Notes under the pieces: model-generated
What the model was told of the DNA's origin: nothing
Databases searched by the model: none
The model's input: only the letters and a program-made list of their open reading frames with translations
Translations under genes and position numbers: made by a program
NCBI RefSeq assembly: GCF_963931595.1
Contig: NZ_OZ007030.1
Coordinates: 674,481 to 738,480 of the forward strand
Direction of reading: 5' to 3'
DNA from: an uncultured Subdoligranulum sp.
GTDB lineage: Bacteria > Bacillota > Clostridia > Oscillospirales > Ruminococcaceae
DNA length: 64,000 bases
Shown here: in pieces, positions 8,822-18,031 of the stretch
Layout: the number at the start of each line of letters is the position of its first letter
How positions within the stretch are numbered: position 1 is the stretch's first letter

Positions 8822-9934
8822 ATGGAAAATTCAATTCTGGTAACCCGATCTTCTATGCCATCTCTAGAGGAATACGTTGAAGAAATCCGTCCCATCTGGG
8901 GCAGCCATTGGCTGACTAATATGGGCCCTAAGCATAGGGAATTGCAGGAGAAACTCAAGGAGTACCTTGCTGTAGATAAAGTGGAACTTTTGACCAATGG
9001 CCATATGGCACTGGAACTGACGCTGCAGGCAATGAATCTGCAGGGGGAAGTCATTACCACACCGTTTACCTTCGCATCCACCACCCATGCTATCGTGCGC
9101 AACGGTCTGGAACCAGTCTTTTGCGATATCGACCCTGTGGATTATACTCTAGATACAACGAAGCTGGAATCCCTAATCACCGACCGGACCTGCGCCATTA
9201 TGCCGGTGCATGTGTACGGCAACCTCTGCCATATCGAGGAGATCGAGCGGATCGCTCATAAGTACGAGCTGAAGGTCATCTACGACGCCGCCCACGCCTT
9301 TGGGGAAACTTACAATGGTCGTGGTGTCGGCAGTTTCGGTGATGCTTCTTGCTTCAGCTTCCATGCTACCAAGGTGTTCAACACCATTGAGGGCGGAGCA
9401 GTGTGCTTCCATGATGCGGAATTGGGGCCCCGTTTGTATGAGCTAAAGAACTTCGGAATTCATGGTCCGGAATCGGTGGAGGCCGTAGGTGCCAACGCCA
9501 AAATGAACGAGTTTTGTGCCGCTATGGGGTTGTGCAATCTGCGCCATCTAGGGACCGAGATCGCCAAGCGCAAAGCCGTGGTTGAACGGTACCGTGAACG
9601 CCTGCAAGGAGTGGACGGTATTCAGCTGAATGCCTTGCAGCCAGGAGTAAAGAGCAATTATGCCTATTTCCCGGTGGTGTTTGATGAGAAGAACTTTGGC
9701 TCTAGTCGTAACGAGGTGTTTGATGCTCTGGCAAAGAACGGTATTGGGGCGCGGAAGTATTTCTACCCATTGACAAATACCTTTGCATGTTTCCATAACA
9801 AATATGATGTTGACAAAACACCTGTTGCCCGCCATGTGGCAGAACGAGTACTTACCTTACCGTTGTATGCAGATTTGGCGTTACAAGATGTTGACCGCAT
9901 TTGCGATATTATTTTGGGGCTAAAGCAACTTTGA
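8822..9934 (+). CDS. DegT/DnrJ/EryC1/StrS sugar aminotransferase
   Basis: 370 residues, the full length for this PLP-dependent family. Asp155 in 'VIYDAAHAFG' should bind the pyridine nitrogen, and Lys184 in 'SFHATKVFNTIEGG' forms the Schiff base with PLP. It transfers an amino group from glutamate to a keto-deoxy nucleotide sugar in the cytoplasm. An AAGGAG ribosome-binding site sits upstream. The keto-sugar supplier (dehydratase/isomerase) is not in the window, so it must be encoded elsewhere. Together with the upstream acyltransferase it suggests an acylamino-deoxyhexose in the polymer. Confidence 0.92.
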   Translation: MENSILVTRSSMPSLEEYVEEIRPIWGSHWLTNMGPKHRELQEKLKEYLAVDKVELLTNGHMALELTLQAMNLQGEVITTPFTFASTTHAIVRNGLEPVFCDIDPVDYTLDTTKLESLITDRTCAIMPVHVYGNLCHIEEIERIAHKYELKVIYDAAHAFGETYNGRGVGSFGDASCFSFHATKVFNTIEGGAVCFHDAELGPRLYELKNFGIHGPESVEAVGANAKMNEFCAAMGLCNLRHLGTEIAKRKAVVERYRERLQGVDGIQLNALQPGVKSNYAYFPVVFDEKNFGSSRNEVFDALAKNGIGARKYFYPLTNTFACFHNKYDVDKTPVARHVAERVLTLPLYADLALQDVDRICDIILGLKQL

Positions 9935-9956
9935 TTGAAAGGGAACAGCTAATCAT

Positions 9957-10799
9957 ATGATTTCGGTGCAGTATCTACTGAATTTTTGGAAAGCTGATCT
10001 TCCACAAGCAGTGTACCTTCTCATGGTTTTGGCGGGAATGGTATATTTGACATTTGTATGCAAAAACGAGAAAGCTCGGGATGTTTGGAAGCGAATAGTC
10101 CTGCCATCGATTGCAGTAGTACTGATTATGGTGGTTCCTTTTTTGCCGAAGATTTTAACACAAAAGATTGAAAGTAGTAGAATGTTCCGATTTCTATGGG
10201 TTATCCCAATAGGTGTTTTTCTTGCGTTAGGAATTACAATACTGCTGGAAAATTTTCCCTCCAGGCTATGGAAACAAATCGGCGCGGCCGGTGCAGTGAT
10301 TATGATTTTGCTTGGCTGCAACAAATTCCACAAATTGCGCGAGAAAACTTGGGAAAATGAATGGGTCAATTGGTATAAGATTCCGCCTATTGTTATCGAG
10401 ATGACGGACTATATCCTACAGGATAATACAAAAGCAGAAAAAACTGCAGTGTTTCCTATGCCGTTGAATATGTGGGTGAGACAGTATAATCCAGAAGTGA
10501 AAATCCCGTTCTCTTGGACGAAAGTAGAAAGCGCAAAACCTGAAAATGGAAAATTGTACGAAGCTTTAAGTCCTCAGGATCCAAATGGTGTTATCGATTT
10601 GGATGTGGCAGGGTATTGGGCTAAGCAGGGAGGGTATCAGTACTTTGTTCTAATGGAAGGAAAGTCCCCCAATGGCAACCCGTACACAGGAAGTCTGGAA
10701 AGCAGTGGTTACGAAAAGGTTTGGGAATACGATGCCAAACCAAATACAGACGAACGATGGTATAGCCAGAAATATCTATTGTATCGGTTGAAAGAGTAG
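9957..10799 (+). CDS. Membrane protein of unknown function, first gene of module copy 1
   Basis: 280 residues. Hydrophobic segments at about 16-34, 46-64, 76-96 and 104-120 are followed by a soluble domain (121-280) ending in 'SQKYLLYRLKE'. The layout resembles the C-terminal part of GT-C membrane glycosyltransferases (last helices plus an extracytoplasmic domain), but no catalytic motif is present. A clear paralogue lies at 16119-16937, sharing among others 'NWYKIP/V', 'EKTAVFP' and 'WVRQY'. This copy is visibly AT-rich compared with the genes before it. It precedes its partner by nine bases. Function unknown. Confidence 0.8.
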   Translation: MISVQYLLNFWKADLPQAVYLLMVLAGMVYLTFVCKNEKARDVWKRIVLPSIAVVLIMVVPFLPKILTQKIESSRMFRFLWVIPIGVFLALGITILLENFPSRLWKQIGAAGAVIMILLGCNKFHKLREKTWENEWVNWYKIPPIVIEMTDYILQDNTKAEKTAVFPMPLNMWVRQYNPEVKIPFSWTKVESAKPENGKLYEALSPQDPNGVIDLDVAGYWAKQGGYQYFVLMEGKSPNGNPYTGSLESSGYEKVWEYDAKPNTDERWYSQKYLLYRLKE

Positions 10800-10808
10800 G
10801 AGAACAAA

Positions 10809-11876
10809 ATGATGTGGGCTTGGCAGTTGATAGTATTGCTGCTGGTACTGCTAGTCATTCCTTATGGTATGGGACAGGCACTAACGCCAGGTAATGGAAA
10901 AATTTATACATATTTTTCTGGCCTTTGTGCAAGTTGGTTGCTTTTTGAAGGGTTTTCTGTAGTATATCATATCGCTTGTGGTAGTTTGCGACAGATGTCT
11001 TGGTTATGGGTGGGAATCTGCGCCCTTCTAGCAATATACGGATATTGGAAAAAACGCGAATTGTCGCCTTTTCGTAAGGAGTGGCTGGCGGGATGGAACA
11101 GAACTGAAATTTTTTTTCTGATTTTGGTCACTGGGATTATTGTAATCATTGTGGGAAACACTGTTTTCAATACTTTTTATGGAAACTATGATGATGAAAC
11201 CTACTGCGCTACTGCGGTGACTTCGTGGTACACCGATACTGTAAATCGGTATGCACCCAATTCAGGAGAATTTAAACCACCATTTTACCATGTACGTTAT
11301 GTGCTGGCCAGTTGGCCAATTTATAGTTCTACGATTGCAGTATTGACAGGTATCCATCCGGCGATTGTTTTTCGCACGATTCTTCCAATTTTTGAGATCC
11401 CAGTCACATGTTTAGTGGACTACCTTTTGATTGCCAATTTTTTGCCTAAAAGGAAAAATGCATTGTTTGCAACGTTTCTATTGCTCTTACTGACATTACA
11501 GACTGCAGAATTGAGCGATATGACCAGTAGGGAATGGTGGTTCGTAGTTAATTGCTGGACGGGAAAAGCTGTTGCAGGAAATCTGATAATTCCACTAGTT
11601 TGGTGGTTGCTGTGTAGGCTGGAACAGGAAAAAGAAAGGTTACAATATCGTGCTTGTAAAGTAACACTATTTTTTGCTTGTAACGCATCCTGTATGATTT
11701 CATCTACTTTGACATACGTGGTACCATTTGAACTGATAGTTTTTGGTATGTTCTACCTCTTTCGCACAAAACGATGGAAGGAAATCTTCTTCTTCTTTGC
11801 ATGGTGCGTGGCTCTGCCGGCGGTAATAGGTGTAGTTTCTTATGTAGTGTCAAATTTGCCGTATCTGAACCAGTGA
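10809..11876 (+). CDS. GT-C-like membrane protein, second gene of module copy 1, possibly C-terminally shortened
   Basis: 355 residues with about nine hydrophobic segments. After the third comes 'NTFYGNYDDETYC' (acidic residues 128-130), at the place where GT-C enzymes carry their catalytic acidic loop. The chain stops right after a membrane segment ('VSNLPYLNQ') with no C-terminal soluble domain, so it looks shorter than a usual GT-C protein. The paralogue at 16943-17983 ends at almost the same point. The reading frame of the next gene is open back to base 11869, so the two may derive from one longer frame. Possibly of the DUF6077 type; function unproven. Confidence 0.72.
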   Translation: MMWAWQLIVLLLVLLVIPYGMGQALTPGNGKIYTYFSGLCASWLLFEGFSVVYHIACGSLRQMSWLWVGICALLAIYGYWKKRELSPFRKEWLAGWNRTEIFFLILVTGIIVIIVGNTVFNTFYGNYDDETYCATAVTSWYTDTVNRYAPNSGEFKPPFYHVRYVLASWPIYSSTIAVLTGIHPAIVFRTILPIFEIPVTCLVDYLLIANFLPKRKNALFATFLLLLLTLQTAELSDMTSREWWFVVNCWTGKAVAGNLIIPLVWWLLCRLEQEKERLQYRACKVTLFFACNASCMISSTLTYVVPFELIVFGMFYLFRTKRWKEIFFFFAWCVALPAVIGVVSYVVSNLPYLNQ

Positions 11877-11931
11877 CACAGGATTTGATCGCGACGATTC
11901 TAAAAGTGCTATAAAAGGAGCATTCGATGTT

Positions 11932-13794
11932 ATGTTCGGAAGATGCAAACAGTTACAATTGAATTGGCTGACATTAAGCATGACACTGACTACCGGAATC
12001 GTTTTTACGGGGATATCCTCTTTTTCCTGGAGGGGACTATTGGGATTTAGTCTGTGCAATGTGCTTGTATATTCCATTGTGGAAAGAATATTGTATCAAG
12101 TGGCTAATTTCCGTTTTAATATAAAGCACGCTCTATCGCTATTGCTTTTCGGCATTTTTTACGGTGTGGGGCTTAAGCTCCAGTACCAGCTTTTCTCATC
12201 CATGTTTGGAATGATTGGCTTGGGCTTGTATTTTGCACTGATTTGCATTTGGTCGGTGTCGGAGCGGATGTGGCCCTTGAATGCCGTGAAGATTTGTGGA
12301 TTAGCACTGCTTTTTCTGGCACTTTGTACAGCAGTGATTCTATTCTGGAAAAATTTTGGCGTATTTTCATTGGACAGCTATTCGTACTACGAAATTGCAA
12401 CCACGATTGGGAAAAAATTCGGCACAGTATCAACAATCCGACAATATGTTATTGACACAGAATATAATATTTCCTTCCCATATTTTTACCCGCTTTGTAT
12501 ATGGATAATGGATAAGTTAACTGGAATTGGTCACTACGCGGGAATTTTAGTGAACTACTATGTTGTGATACTGACGGCGGTCCTCTTGTTATATGTCAGT
12601 AAAATGTTTGTTAATCGATTGTGGTGCGGTGGTTTGGCCATTGTTTTATTGTGCACGACGTCATCTTATATGGAAGAGGTGGCGATGGCCCGTTCCATTC
12701 CGTTGGCAATCCTTTGTATGGTTATTCTTCTTTCGGTACTGGGGTATTGTTGTTTTCCCAATGAACAGAAGGTACATATTTTTTATTATTGGGCATTGGG
12801 GGTGGGAGCGGGTATTTTGGTAAGTACAAGGTTTGACGGAATGATTGCTGTAGCATACTTCGCAATTTTGATTTTGTTGGCTTCCAGAAACCGATTAATA
12901 AATGCAGGATTATACCTTGCAGGATGCTTGCTAACAGCGAGTCCATGGGTTATATATTCCATTGTAAGAGTAGGTAAAATTTGGGCCTCTGATAATAGCG
13001 GAACGGCATTTTTGGTGGAACCGTCTGTGCCATCCCGAGTTTACACTCCGAACGAGAGTGAGGCTCTTCTAACATTGTTTAATGCGCCGAAGCTCTGGTT
13101 CATTTCAAGAATTCAGAATTTTTTGAATAATCTACGTAGTTTGCTTTCCTGCAACTATATATCTACGGTTCTTCTATGTGTGTGCATTGCCTATTTGCTT
13201 TATCGCGTGGCTAGCAGGAAGATGGCACGGAATAACATTATTCTGTCTCTAGTTATCTTGTTATTCTATGCGGGAAAGTTTGCAATGTATGTAATTGTAG
13301 GATATTCGGATATCCGTTATCATGCTGAAGCAGCTATCGTTGGGGTTTTTGTAATTTTGATTGTATGTGCGCGAGAGCAACTAAAATTGGAAAAAGCTGT
13401 GATTGTAGCCTTGTTTATAAGCTTAGTTGGCGGGATGTATGCCCAGTTTGGAAATACTATTATTCCTCTCCGTAATTGGGCAATTTTGAGTTCCGTAGAG
13501 GTTGCACCACAGCGTGTGGTGGAATTAGAACAAGACTTGGAGGGGTACTTATCAAAGAGTACCCCGATCCTAATGTTAGACTTTTACGTCGACTTTTCAG
13601 GGTGGAGTAATAGAACTGTATATGTACCGCCGGCAGTCCCTTCCTGGGAAAATGTCCAATATATTTTGAAGCAAAAGAACATTCATTATGTGATTCTAGC
13701 AAAAGACACAAAATATCCAGAAATATTGTCAGAATTGCAAATGCGTGGAAACTGCTTGGAATTGTCGACTTTTTATTTATTTGCAGTGCCATAA
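11932..13794 (+). CDS. Membrane protein resembling GT-C glycosyltransferases (GT39/GT83-like)
   Basis: 620 residues with more than ten hydrophobic segments and a C-terminal soluble part from about residue 510 ('VEVAPQRVVELEQDLEGYL'). Asp148 in 'VFSLDSYSYYEI' lies in the loop that carries the catalytic Asp in GT-C enzymes, and 'STRFDGMIAVAYF' is a further conserved-looking loop. Such enzymes use polyprenyl-phosphate sugars outside the membrane to decorate lipids or polymers. ATG 11932 has AGGAG 11 bases upstream. A second ATG at 11927 has better spacing but opens only 11 codons in another frame. The gene is AT-rich like the two before it. Confidence 0.75.
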   Translation: MFGRCKQLQLNWLTLSMTLTTGIVFTGISSFSWRGLLGFSLCNVLVYSIVERILYQVANFRFNIKHALSLLLFGIFYGVGLKLQYQLFSSMFGMIGLGLYFALICIWSVSERMWPLNAVKICGLALLFLALCTAVILFWKNFGVFSLDSYSYYEIATTIGKKFGTVSTIRQYVIDTEYNISFPYFYPLCIWIMDKLTGIGHYAGILVNYYVVILTAVLLLYVSKMFVNRLWCGGLAIVLLCTTSSYMEEVAMARSIPLAILCMVILLSVLGYCCFPNEQKVHIFYYWALGVGAGILVSTRFDGMIAVAYFAILILLASRNRLINAGLYLAGCLLTASPWVIYSIVRVGKIWASDNSGTAFLVEPSVPSRVYTPNESEALLTLFNAPKLWFISRIQNFLNNLRSLLSCNYISTVLLCVCIAYLLYRVASRKMARNNIILSLVILLFYAGKFAMYVIVGYSDIRYHAEAAIVGVFVILIVCAREQLKLEKAVIVALFISLVGGMYAQFGNTIIPLRNWAILSSVEVAPQRVVELEQDLEGYLSKSTPILMLDFYVDFSGWSNRTVYVPPAVPSWENVQYILKQKNIHYVILAKDTKYPEILSELQMRGNCLELSTFYLFAVP

Positions 13795-13805
13795 AAAGAG
13801 AACGG

Positions 13806-14855
13806 ATGATGAAAAAAATGAAAAGAGTTTTGATAACCGGCGTGGCCGGATTTATTGGTGCCAATTTGGCCAAACGTTTGCTGCGGGACGACCCGGAACA
13901 GCTAGTGGTAGGTTTGGACAATATGAACGATTACTATGATGTGCGCATCAAGGAGGCACGCCTTGGCGAACTAGGAAGGTTCTCTAACTTCGCTTTCGTT
14001 AAGGGTAATCTGGCTGACAAAGACCTGGTCACCGGCCTATTTGAACAGTACCGTCCCCAGGTAGTCGTTAATTTGGCGGCCCAGGCCGGCGTGCGATACT
14101 CCATCATCAACCCCGACGCCTACGTGGAGGCCAACATTATCGGCTTTTACAACATTCTGGAAAGCTGCCGCCATTACCCGGTGGAACATCTGGTTTACGC
14201 CAGTTCCTCCAGCGTCTACGGCTCCAACCAGAAAGTGCCTTACTCCACCGACGACAAGGTGGACCATCCCGTGAGCCTCTACGCCGCCACCAAGAAGTCC
14301 GACGAACTCATGGCCCACGCTTACGCCAAACTTTACAACATTCCCTGCACGGGGTTACGATTCTTTACCGTCTATGGTCCGGCGGGACGCCCAGATATGG
14401 CTTACTTTGGCTTTACCGACAAGCTTCGTGCTGGCAAGACCATCCAAATCTTCAACTATGGCCATTGCCAGCGGGACTTCACCTACATCGACGACATCGT
14501 CGAGGGTGTGGTCCGTGTCATGGGTAAGCCGCCGGAAAAGAAAAATGGTCCTGACGGTCTGCCGGTGCCACCCTATAAACTCTACAACATCGGCAACAAC
14601 CATCCGGAAAATCTGCTGGATTTTGTCACCATTCTGCAAGAGGAACTGATTCGTGCAGGGGTTTTGCCCGCCGATTACGACTTTGATGCTCACAAGGAGC
14701 TGGTGCCCATGCAGCCTGGCGATGTTCCGGTGACCTACGCTGATACTACCCCATTGGAACGGGACTTCGGTTTCAAACCTGCCACTCCGTTGCGTACCGG
14801 CCTGCGCCGCTTTGCCGAGTGGTACAAAGCCTTTTATTGTGACAAAGGAGAATGA
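13806..14855 (+). CDS. UDP-glucuronate 4-epimerase (SDR family)
   Basis: 349 residues. The Rossmann motif 'GVAGFIG' is at residues 12-18. The Ser triad member lies in 'YASSSSVYGS', and Tyr159/Lys163 in 'SLYAATKK' complete the extended-SDR catalytic set. The 'GLDNMNDYYDVRIKEARL' segment is diagnostic for the UDP-glucuronate epimerase branch (LpsL/Cap1J/GAE) as opposed to GalE. It interconverts UDP-glucuronate and UDP-galacturonate using bound NAD. It precedes UDP-glucose dehydrogenase by three bases, so the pair makes both uronic acids. The polymer is therefore probably acidic. Confidence 0.93.
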   Translation: MMKKMKRVLITGVAGFIGANLAKRLLRDDPEQLVVGLDNMNDYYDVRIKEARLGELGRFSNFAFVKGNLADKDLVTGLFEQYRPQVVVNLAAQAGVRYSIINPDAYVEANIIGFYNILESCRHYPVEHLVYASSSSVYGSNQKVPYSTDDKVDHPVSLYAATKKSDELMAHAYAKLYNIPCTGLRFFTVYGPAGRPDMAYFGFTDKLRAGKTIQIFNYGHCQRDFTYIDDIVEGVVRVMGKPPEKKNGPDGLPVPPYKLYNIGNNHPENLLDFVTILQEELIRAGVLPADYDFDAHKELVPMQPGDVPVTYADTTPLERDFGFKPATPLRTGLRRFAEWYKAFYCDKGE

Positions 14856-14858
14856 GCG

Positions 14859-16091
14859 ATGAAAATTGCGGTTGCAGGTACCGGCTATGTGGGCCTTTCC
14901 ATTGCGACGCTGCTGGCCCAGCACCATCATGTGACGGCGGTGGATATTCTGCCCGAAAAGGTCGAAAAGATCAATCGGAGGGAGTCTCCGATCCAGGACG
15001 AGTATATTGAAAAGTACCTGGCCGAAAAGCCGCTGGACCTAACCGCCACCCTGGACGGTGAGGTGGCCTATTCTGACGCAGAATTTGTCGTCATCGCAGC
15101 CCCCACCAACTACGACAGTAAGAAAAATTTCTTCGATACCTCGGCAGTTGAGGATGTTATCCAGCTGGTCATGAAAGTCAACCCCAACGCCATTATGGTC
15201 ATCAAATCTACCATTCCCGTGGGCTACACCAAACACATCCGCCAGGTGACGGGAAGCAAGAACATCCTCTTCAGCCCGGAATTTCTGCGGGAGAGCAAGG
15301 CCCTCTACGACAACCTCTACCCCAGCCGCATCATTGTGGGCACCGACAAAAACGACCCGCGCCTGGTGGAGAAGGCCCACATCTTTGCGGGGCTTTTGCA
15401 GGAAGGGGCCCTCAAGGAGAACATCGACACGCTGTTCATGGGCTTCACCGAGGCGGAGGCCGTCAAGCTGTTTGCCAATACCTACCTGGCGCTGCGGGTG
15501 AGCTACTTCAACGAGCTGGACACCTACGCTGAATCCAAGGGCCTCAGTACCAGGGATATTATCGATGGTGTTTGTTTGGACCCGCGCATCGGTAACCACT
15601 ATAATAATCCTAGTTTCGGCTATGGTGGCTACTGCTTGCCTAAGGACACCAAACAGCTGCTGGCCAACTACGCCGATGTGCCGGAAAATCTCATCGAGGC
15701 CATCGTTGCCTCCAATCGTACACGCAAGGATTTTATCGCAGACCGTGTGTTGGAGATCGCTGGTGCCTATGAGGCTAATAGCAACTTTGATCCTGCACGA
15801 GAGCACACTGTGGTGGTGGGCGTTTACCGTTTGACAATGAAGTCTAATTCCGACAACTTCCGCCAGTCCTCCATCCAGGGGGTCATGAAGCGGATCAAGG
15901 CCAAAGGGGCCGAGGTTATCATCTACGAGCCTACCCTGGAGGATGGTACCACCTTCTTCGGCAGTAAGGTAGTCAATGACCTGGACAGGTTCAAAGCTAA
16001 TAGCAAGGCCATCATTGCCAATCGCTACGACAGCTGCCTGGACGATGTGAAAGAAAAAGTGTATACCCGGGATCTGTTCCGCCGCGACTGA
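14859..16091 (+). CDS. ugd: UDP-glucose 6-dehydrogenase
   Basis: 410 residues. The NAD-binding motif 'GTGYVG' is at residues 7-12. Lys204-like and Asn206-like residues lie in '[15 protein letters not shown]', and catalytic Cys259 in '[13 protein letters not shown]'. It oxidises UDP-glucose twice to UDP-glucuronate in the cytoplasm and feeds the adjacent 4-epimerase. GGAG lies seven bases before the ATG. Length and motifs match short bacterial UGDs, and nothing is missing. Confidence 0.96.
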   Translation: MKIAVAGTGYVGLSIATLLAQHHHVTAVDILPEKVEKINRRESPIQDEYIEKYLAEKPLDLTATLDGEVAYSDAEFVVIAAPTNYDSKKNFFDTSAVEDVIQLVMKVNPNAIMVIKSTIPVGYTKHIRQVTGSKNILFSPEFLRESKALYDNLYPSRIIVGTDKNDPRLVEKAHIFAGLLQEGALKENIDTLFMGFTEAEAVKLFANTYLALRVSYFNELDTYAESKGLSTRDIIDGVCLDPRIGNHYNNPSFGYGGYCLPKDTKQLLANYADVPENLIEAIVASNRTRKDFIADRVLEIAGAYEANSNFDPAREHTVVVGVYRLTMKSNSDNFRQSSIQGVMKRIKAKGAEVIIYEPTLEDGTTFFGSKVVNDLDRFKANSKAIIANRYDSCLDDVKEKVYTRDLFRRD

Positions 16092-16118
16092 TTCCTCCTG
16101 CAAGAAAGTTGGTCCTGT

Positions 16119-16937
16119 ATGGTTTCAATGCGGAGTCTTCTAGCCTATTTTTGGAGCGACAAACCGCGTGTGATCTATTTTGTGATATGTTGTACACTGG
16201 TGTTGGTTCTGGCGTGGAAACGCCGGGATGCTCTCTCTAGAGGGTTGCGACGTTATATCGTGTGGCCATCTGTGCTGCTACTAGTGCTACTGCTCAACCC
16301 AGTAGTGGCCCATCTGTTGGTTACTAAATATGAGGAGACCCGCTCCCTGCGGTTCTTCTGGATGGTGCCAGTTACATTACTACTGGCGGCGGTTACGGTG
16401 CTGTTGGTGTACTGGCTGCCCCATCGGCGTCAGAAAATCTTGGCCGCAGTGGCTGTCTCCCTTGTTCTGTTAACCTTTTCCGGCGGCTTTCCGAGGCTAC
16501 GTGTGACTTGGCAAAACCGTTTTACCAACTGGTACAAGGTGCCTGAGGTGGTCATCCTGTTGGATGACTGGATTCTCAACGATGATGCCGGATTGGAAAA
16601 GACCGCAGTCTTTCCTACACCGGTGAATCTGTGGGTGCGCCAGTACCGCCCCGAGATCGAGTTGCCGTATGAATGGACTAAGGTGAACTGGCAGTCAGAT
16701 GCTGCTGCTGAGTTGTACTGGGCCATCGAGGAGGCGGAGGACGCTGTGGACCTGGACGTGGTCAACGCCTGGGCTGTGCAGGGGGGCTATAACTACATTG
16801 TGCTAGACAGTGCGGAAACCTACGTCGGTACGTTACAGGATTACGAGGAAGTATACCGCGTGGATGTGGACCAAACGCAGGACACCAATGCCTACGACCG
16901 AGAGTATATCCTGTATCGTGTGGCAGCGGGGAGGTGA
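16119..16937 (+). CDS. Membrane protein of unknown function, first gene of module copy 2
   Basis: 272 residues, paralogous along its whole length to the protein at 9957-10799. It has four N-terminal hydrophobic segments, then a soluble domain with 'KVPEVVILLDDWIL', 'EKTAVFPTPVNLWVRQY' and a final 'YILYRVAAG'. ATG 16119 aligns with the paralogue's start, although no strong ribosome-binding site precedes it. Unlike copy 1 it has the GC-rich codon use of the surrounding genome. Its stop overlaps the start region of the next gene. No catalytic motif was recognised; it probably works with that neighbour in polymer modification or export. Confidence 0.78.
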   Translation: MVSMRSLLAYFWSDKPRVIYFVICCTLVLVLAWKRRDALSRGLRRYIVWPSVLLLVLLLNPVVAHLLVTKYEETRSLRFFWMVPVTLLLAAVTVLLVYWLPHRRQKILAAVAVSLVLLTFSGGFPRLRVTWQNRFTNWYKVPEVVILLDDWILNDDAGLEKTAVFPTPVNLWVRQYRPEIELPYEWTKVNWQSDAAAELYWAIEEAEDAVDLDVVNAWAVQGGYNYIVLDSAETYVGTLQDYEEVYRVDVDQTQDTNAYDREYILYRVAAGR

Positions 16938-16942
16938 CTGTC

Positions 16943-17983
16943 ATGGCAATTTGGACCTGTGTAGTATTGGTGCTGGTGCTGGGGGCAATTCCCATTGGGA
17001 TGGGAAACGCTATTTTAGGCGGCAAAAACCTAACACTGACTATGTTCTGTGGCTTGTTCGCCAGCTTCTGCGTATTTGAAATGCTGGCGGTGCCGTTCCA
17101 TGCGGCGCTGGGCAGCCTGCGACTGATGACGGTGCTGTGGTGCATGATTTGTGGTGTGGTGGCCCTATGGGGCTTTTGGAAATTCCGTTGTGGTGTTCGC
17201 CCAGAACGTTCTTCGATGGAACGCTGGACTCGGACCCAAAAACTGTTGCTAGTGGTCGCTATAGCATTCATTTTACTGCAAGTGCTCAACACTCTGCTGA
17301 ATACCTACTATGGCAACTGGGATGACGAAACCTATTGTGGCACGGCCGCAGCCTCCTGGTATACCGATACCGTAGACCGTTATGGCCCCAACTCCGGGGT
17401 ACTGCAGCCGGCCTTTTACAATGAAAAATACAACATTGCCGCTTGGCCGGTGTATAGTTCTATGCTAGCTGTGCTCACCGGCACACACCCGGCAATTCTG
17501 TTCCGTACAGTGTTGCCACTGTTTGAAATTCCACTGGCGTACTACATTGCTTATCTGCTGTTACGGTGCTTCTGGCCCAAGGCTCGAGACAAGGCGTTGC
17601 TGGGTCTGTTATACTATATCCTATTTACCCTGCTGGCGGCGGAAAATATGCCCCAGACCAGTGGTGAGTGGTGGTTGGTAGTCAATATATGGACTGGCAA
17701 GGCTTTGACCAACGCCATCATGATCCCAATGGTGCTGTGGCTGCTGATCCGGCTAGACCAGTGCCGGAAGGATTCCAAAGCTCAGCGCACACTGTGGCGG
17801 GTATTGTTGCCAGTTTGCTGGGCCTGCTGTTTTATTTCGGCATCTCTGTTTTTTGTGATACCTATGGAGTTGGTCCTGTGGGGGGGCTTTTATCTGATTC
17901 GTACCCGTCGCTGGGCGGATATATCCAAATTTATCCTGTGTGGATTGCCCACAGCGATTTGTGCTTTGGTGACGTTTTTTTAG
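16943..17983 (+). CDS. GT-C-like membrane protein, second gene of module copy 2, 3' end lost
   Basis: 346 residues from ATG 16943, chosen over GTG 16934 because GGGGAGG is well spaced and the N-terminus then matches the paralogue at 10809. 'NTYYGNWDDETYC' repeats the acidic loop of copy 1, and 'YNEKYNIAAWPVYSSMLAVL' the following conserved stretch. The frame ends abruptly in 'CALVTFF', after which the sequence no longer resembles copy 1 and soon reads as penicillin-binding protein. The gene therefore seems cut at its 3' end by recombination. Activity of the product is uncertain. Confidence 0.7.
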   Translation: MAIWTCVVLVLVLGAIPIGMGNAILGGKNLTLTMFCGLFASFCVFEMLAVPFHAALGSLRLMTVLWCMICGVVALWGFWKFRCGVRPERSSMERWTRTQKLLLVVAIAFILLQVLNTLLNTYYGNWDDETYCGTAAASWYTDTVDRYGPNSGVLQPAFYNEKYNIAAWPVYSSMLAVLTGTHPAILFRTVLPLFEIPLAYYIAYLLLRCFWPKARDKALLGLLYYILFTLLAAENMPQTSGEWWLVVNIWTGKALTNAIMIPMVLWLLIRLDQCRKDSKAQRTLWRVLLPVCWACCFISASLFFVIPMELVLWGGFYLIRTRRWADISKFILCGLPTAICALVTFF

Positions 17984-18031
17984 CAGAAGGAAAGTCTGCG
18001 AAAACGATTTCAATGTACAGCTTTTTCATAG

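Noticed and set aside
11927..11962. Eleven-codon frame starting at ATG 11927 with a good AGGAG spacing
   Set aside because: Possible leader peptide for the 620-residue gene, but too short and unconserved to call; noted only in that gene's entry.
9957..13794. Membrane proteins considered as Wzy O-antigen polymerase
   Set aside because: The acidic loop after the early helices and the C-terminal soluble domain fit GT-C proteins better than Wzy; the question cannot be closed without a profile search.
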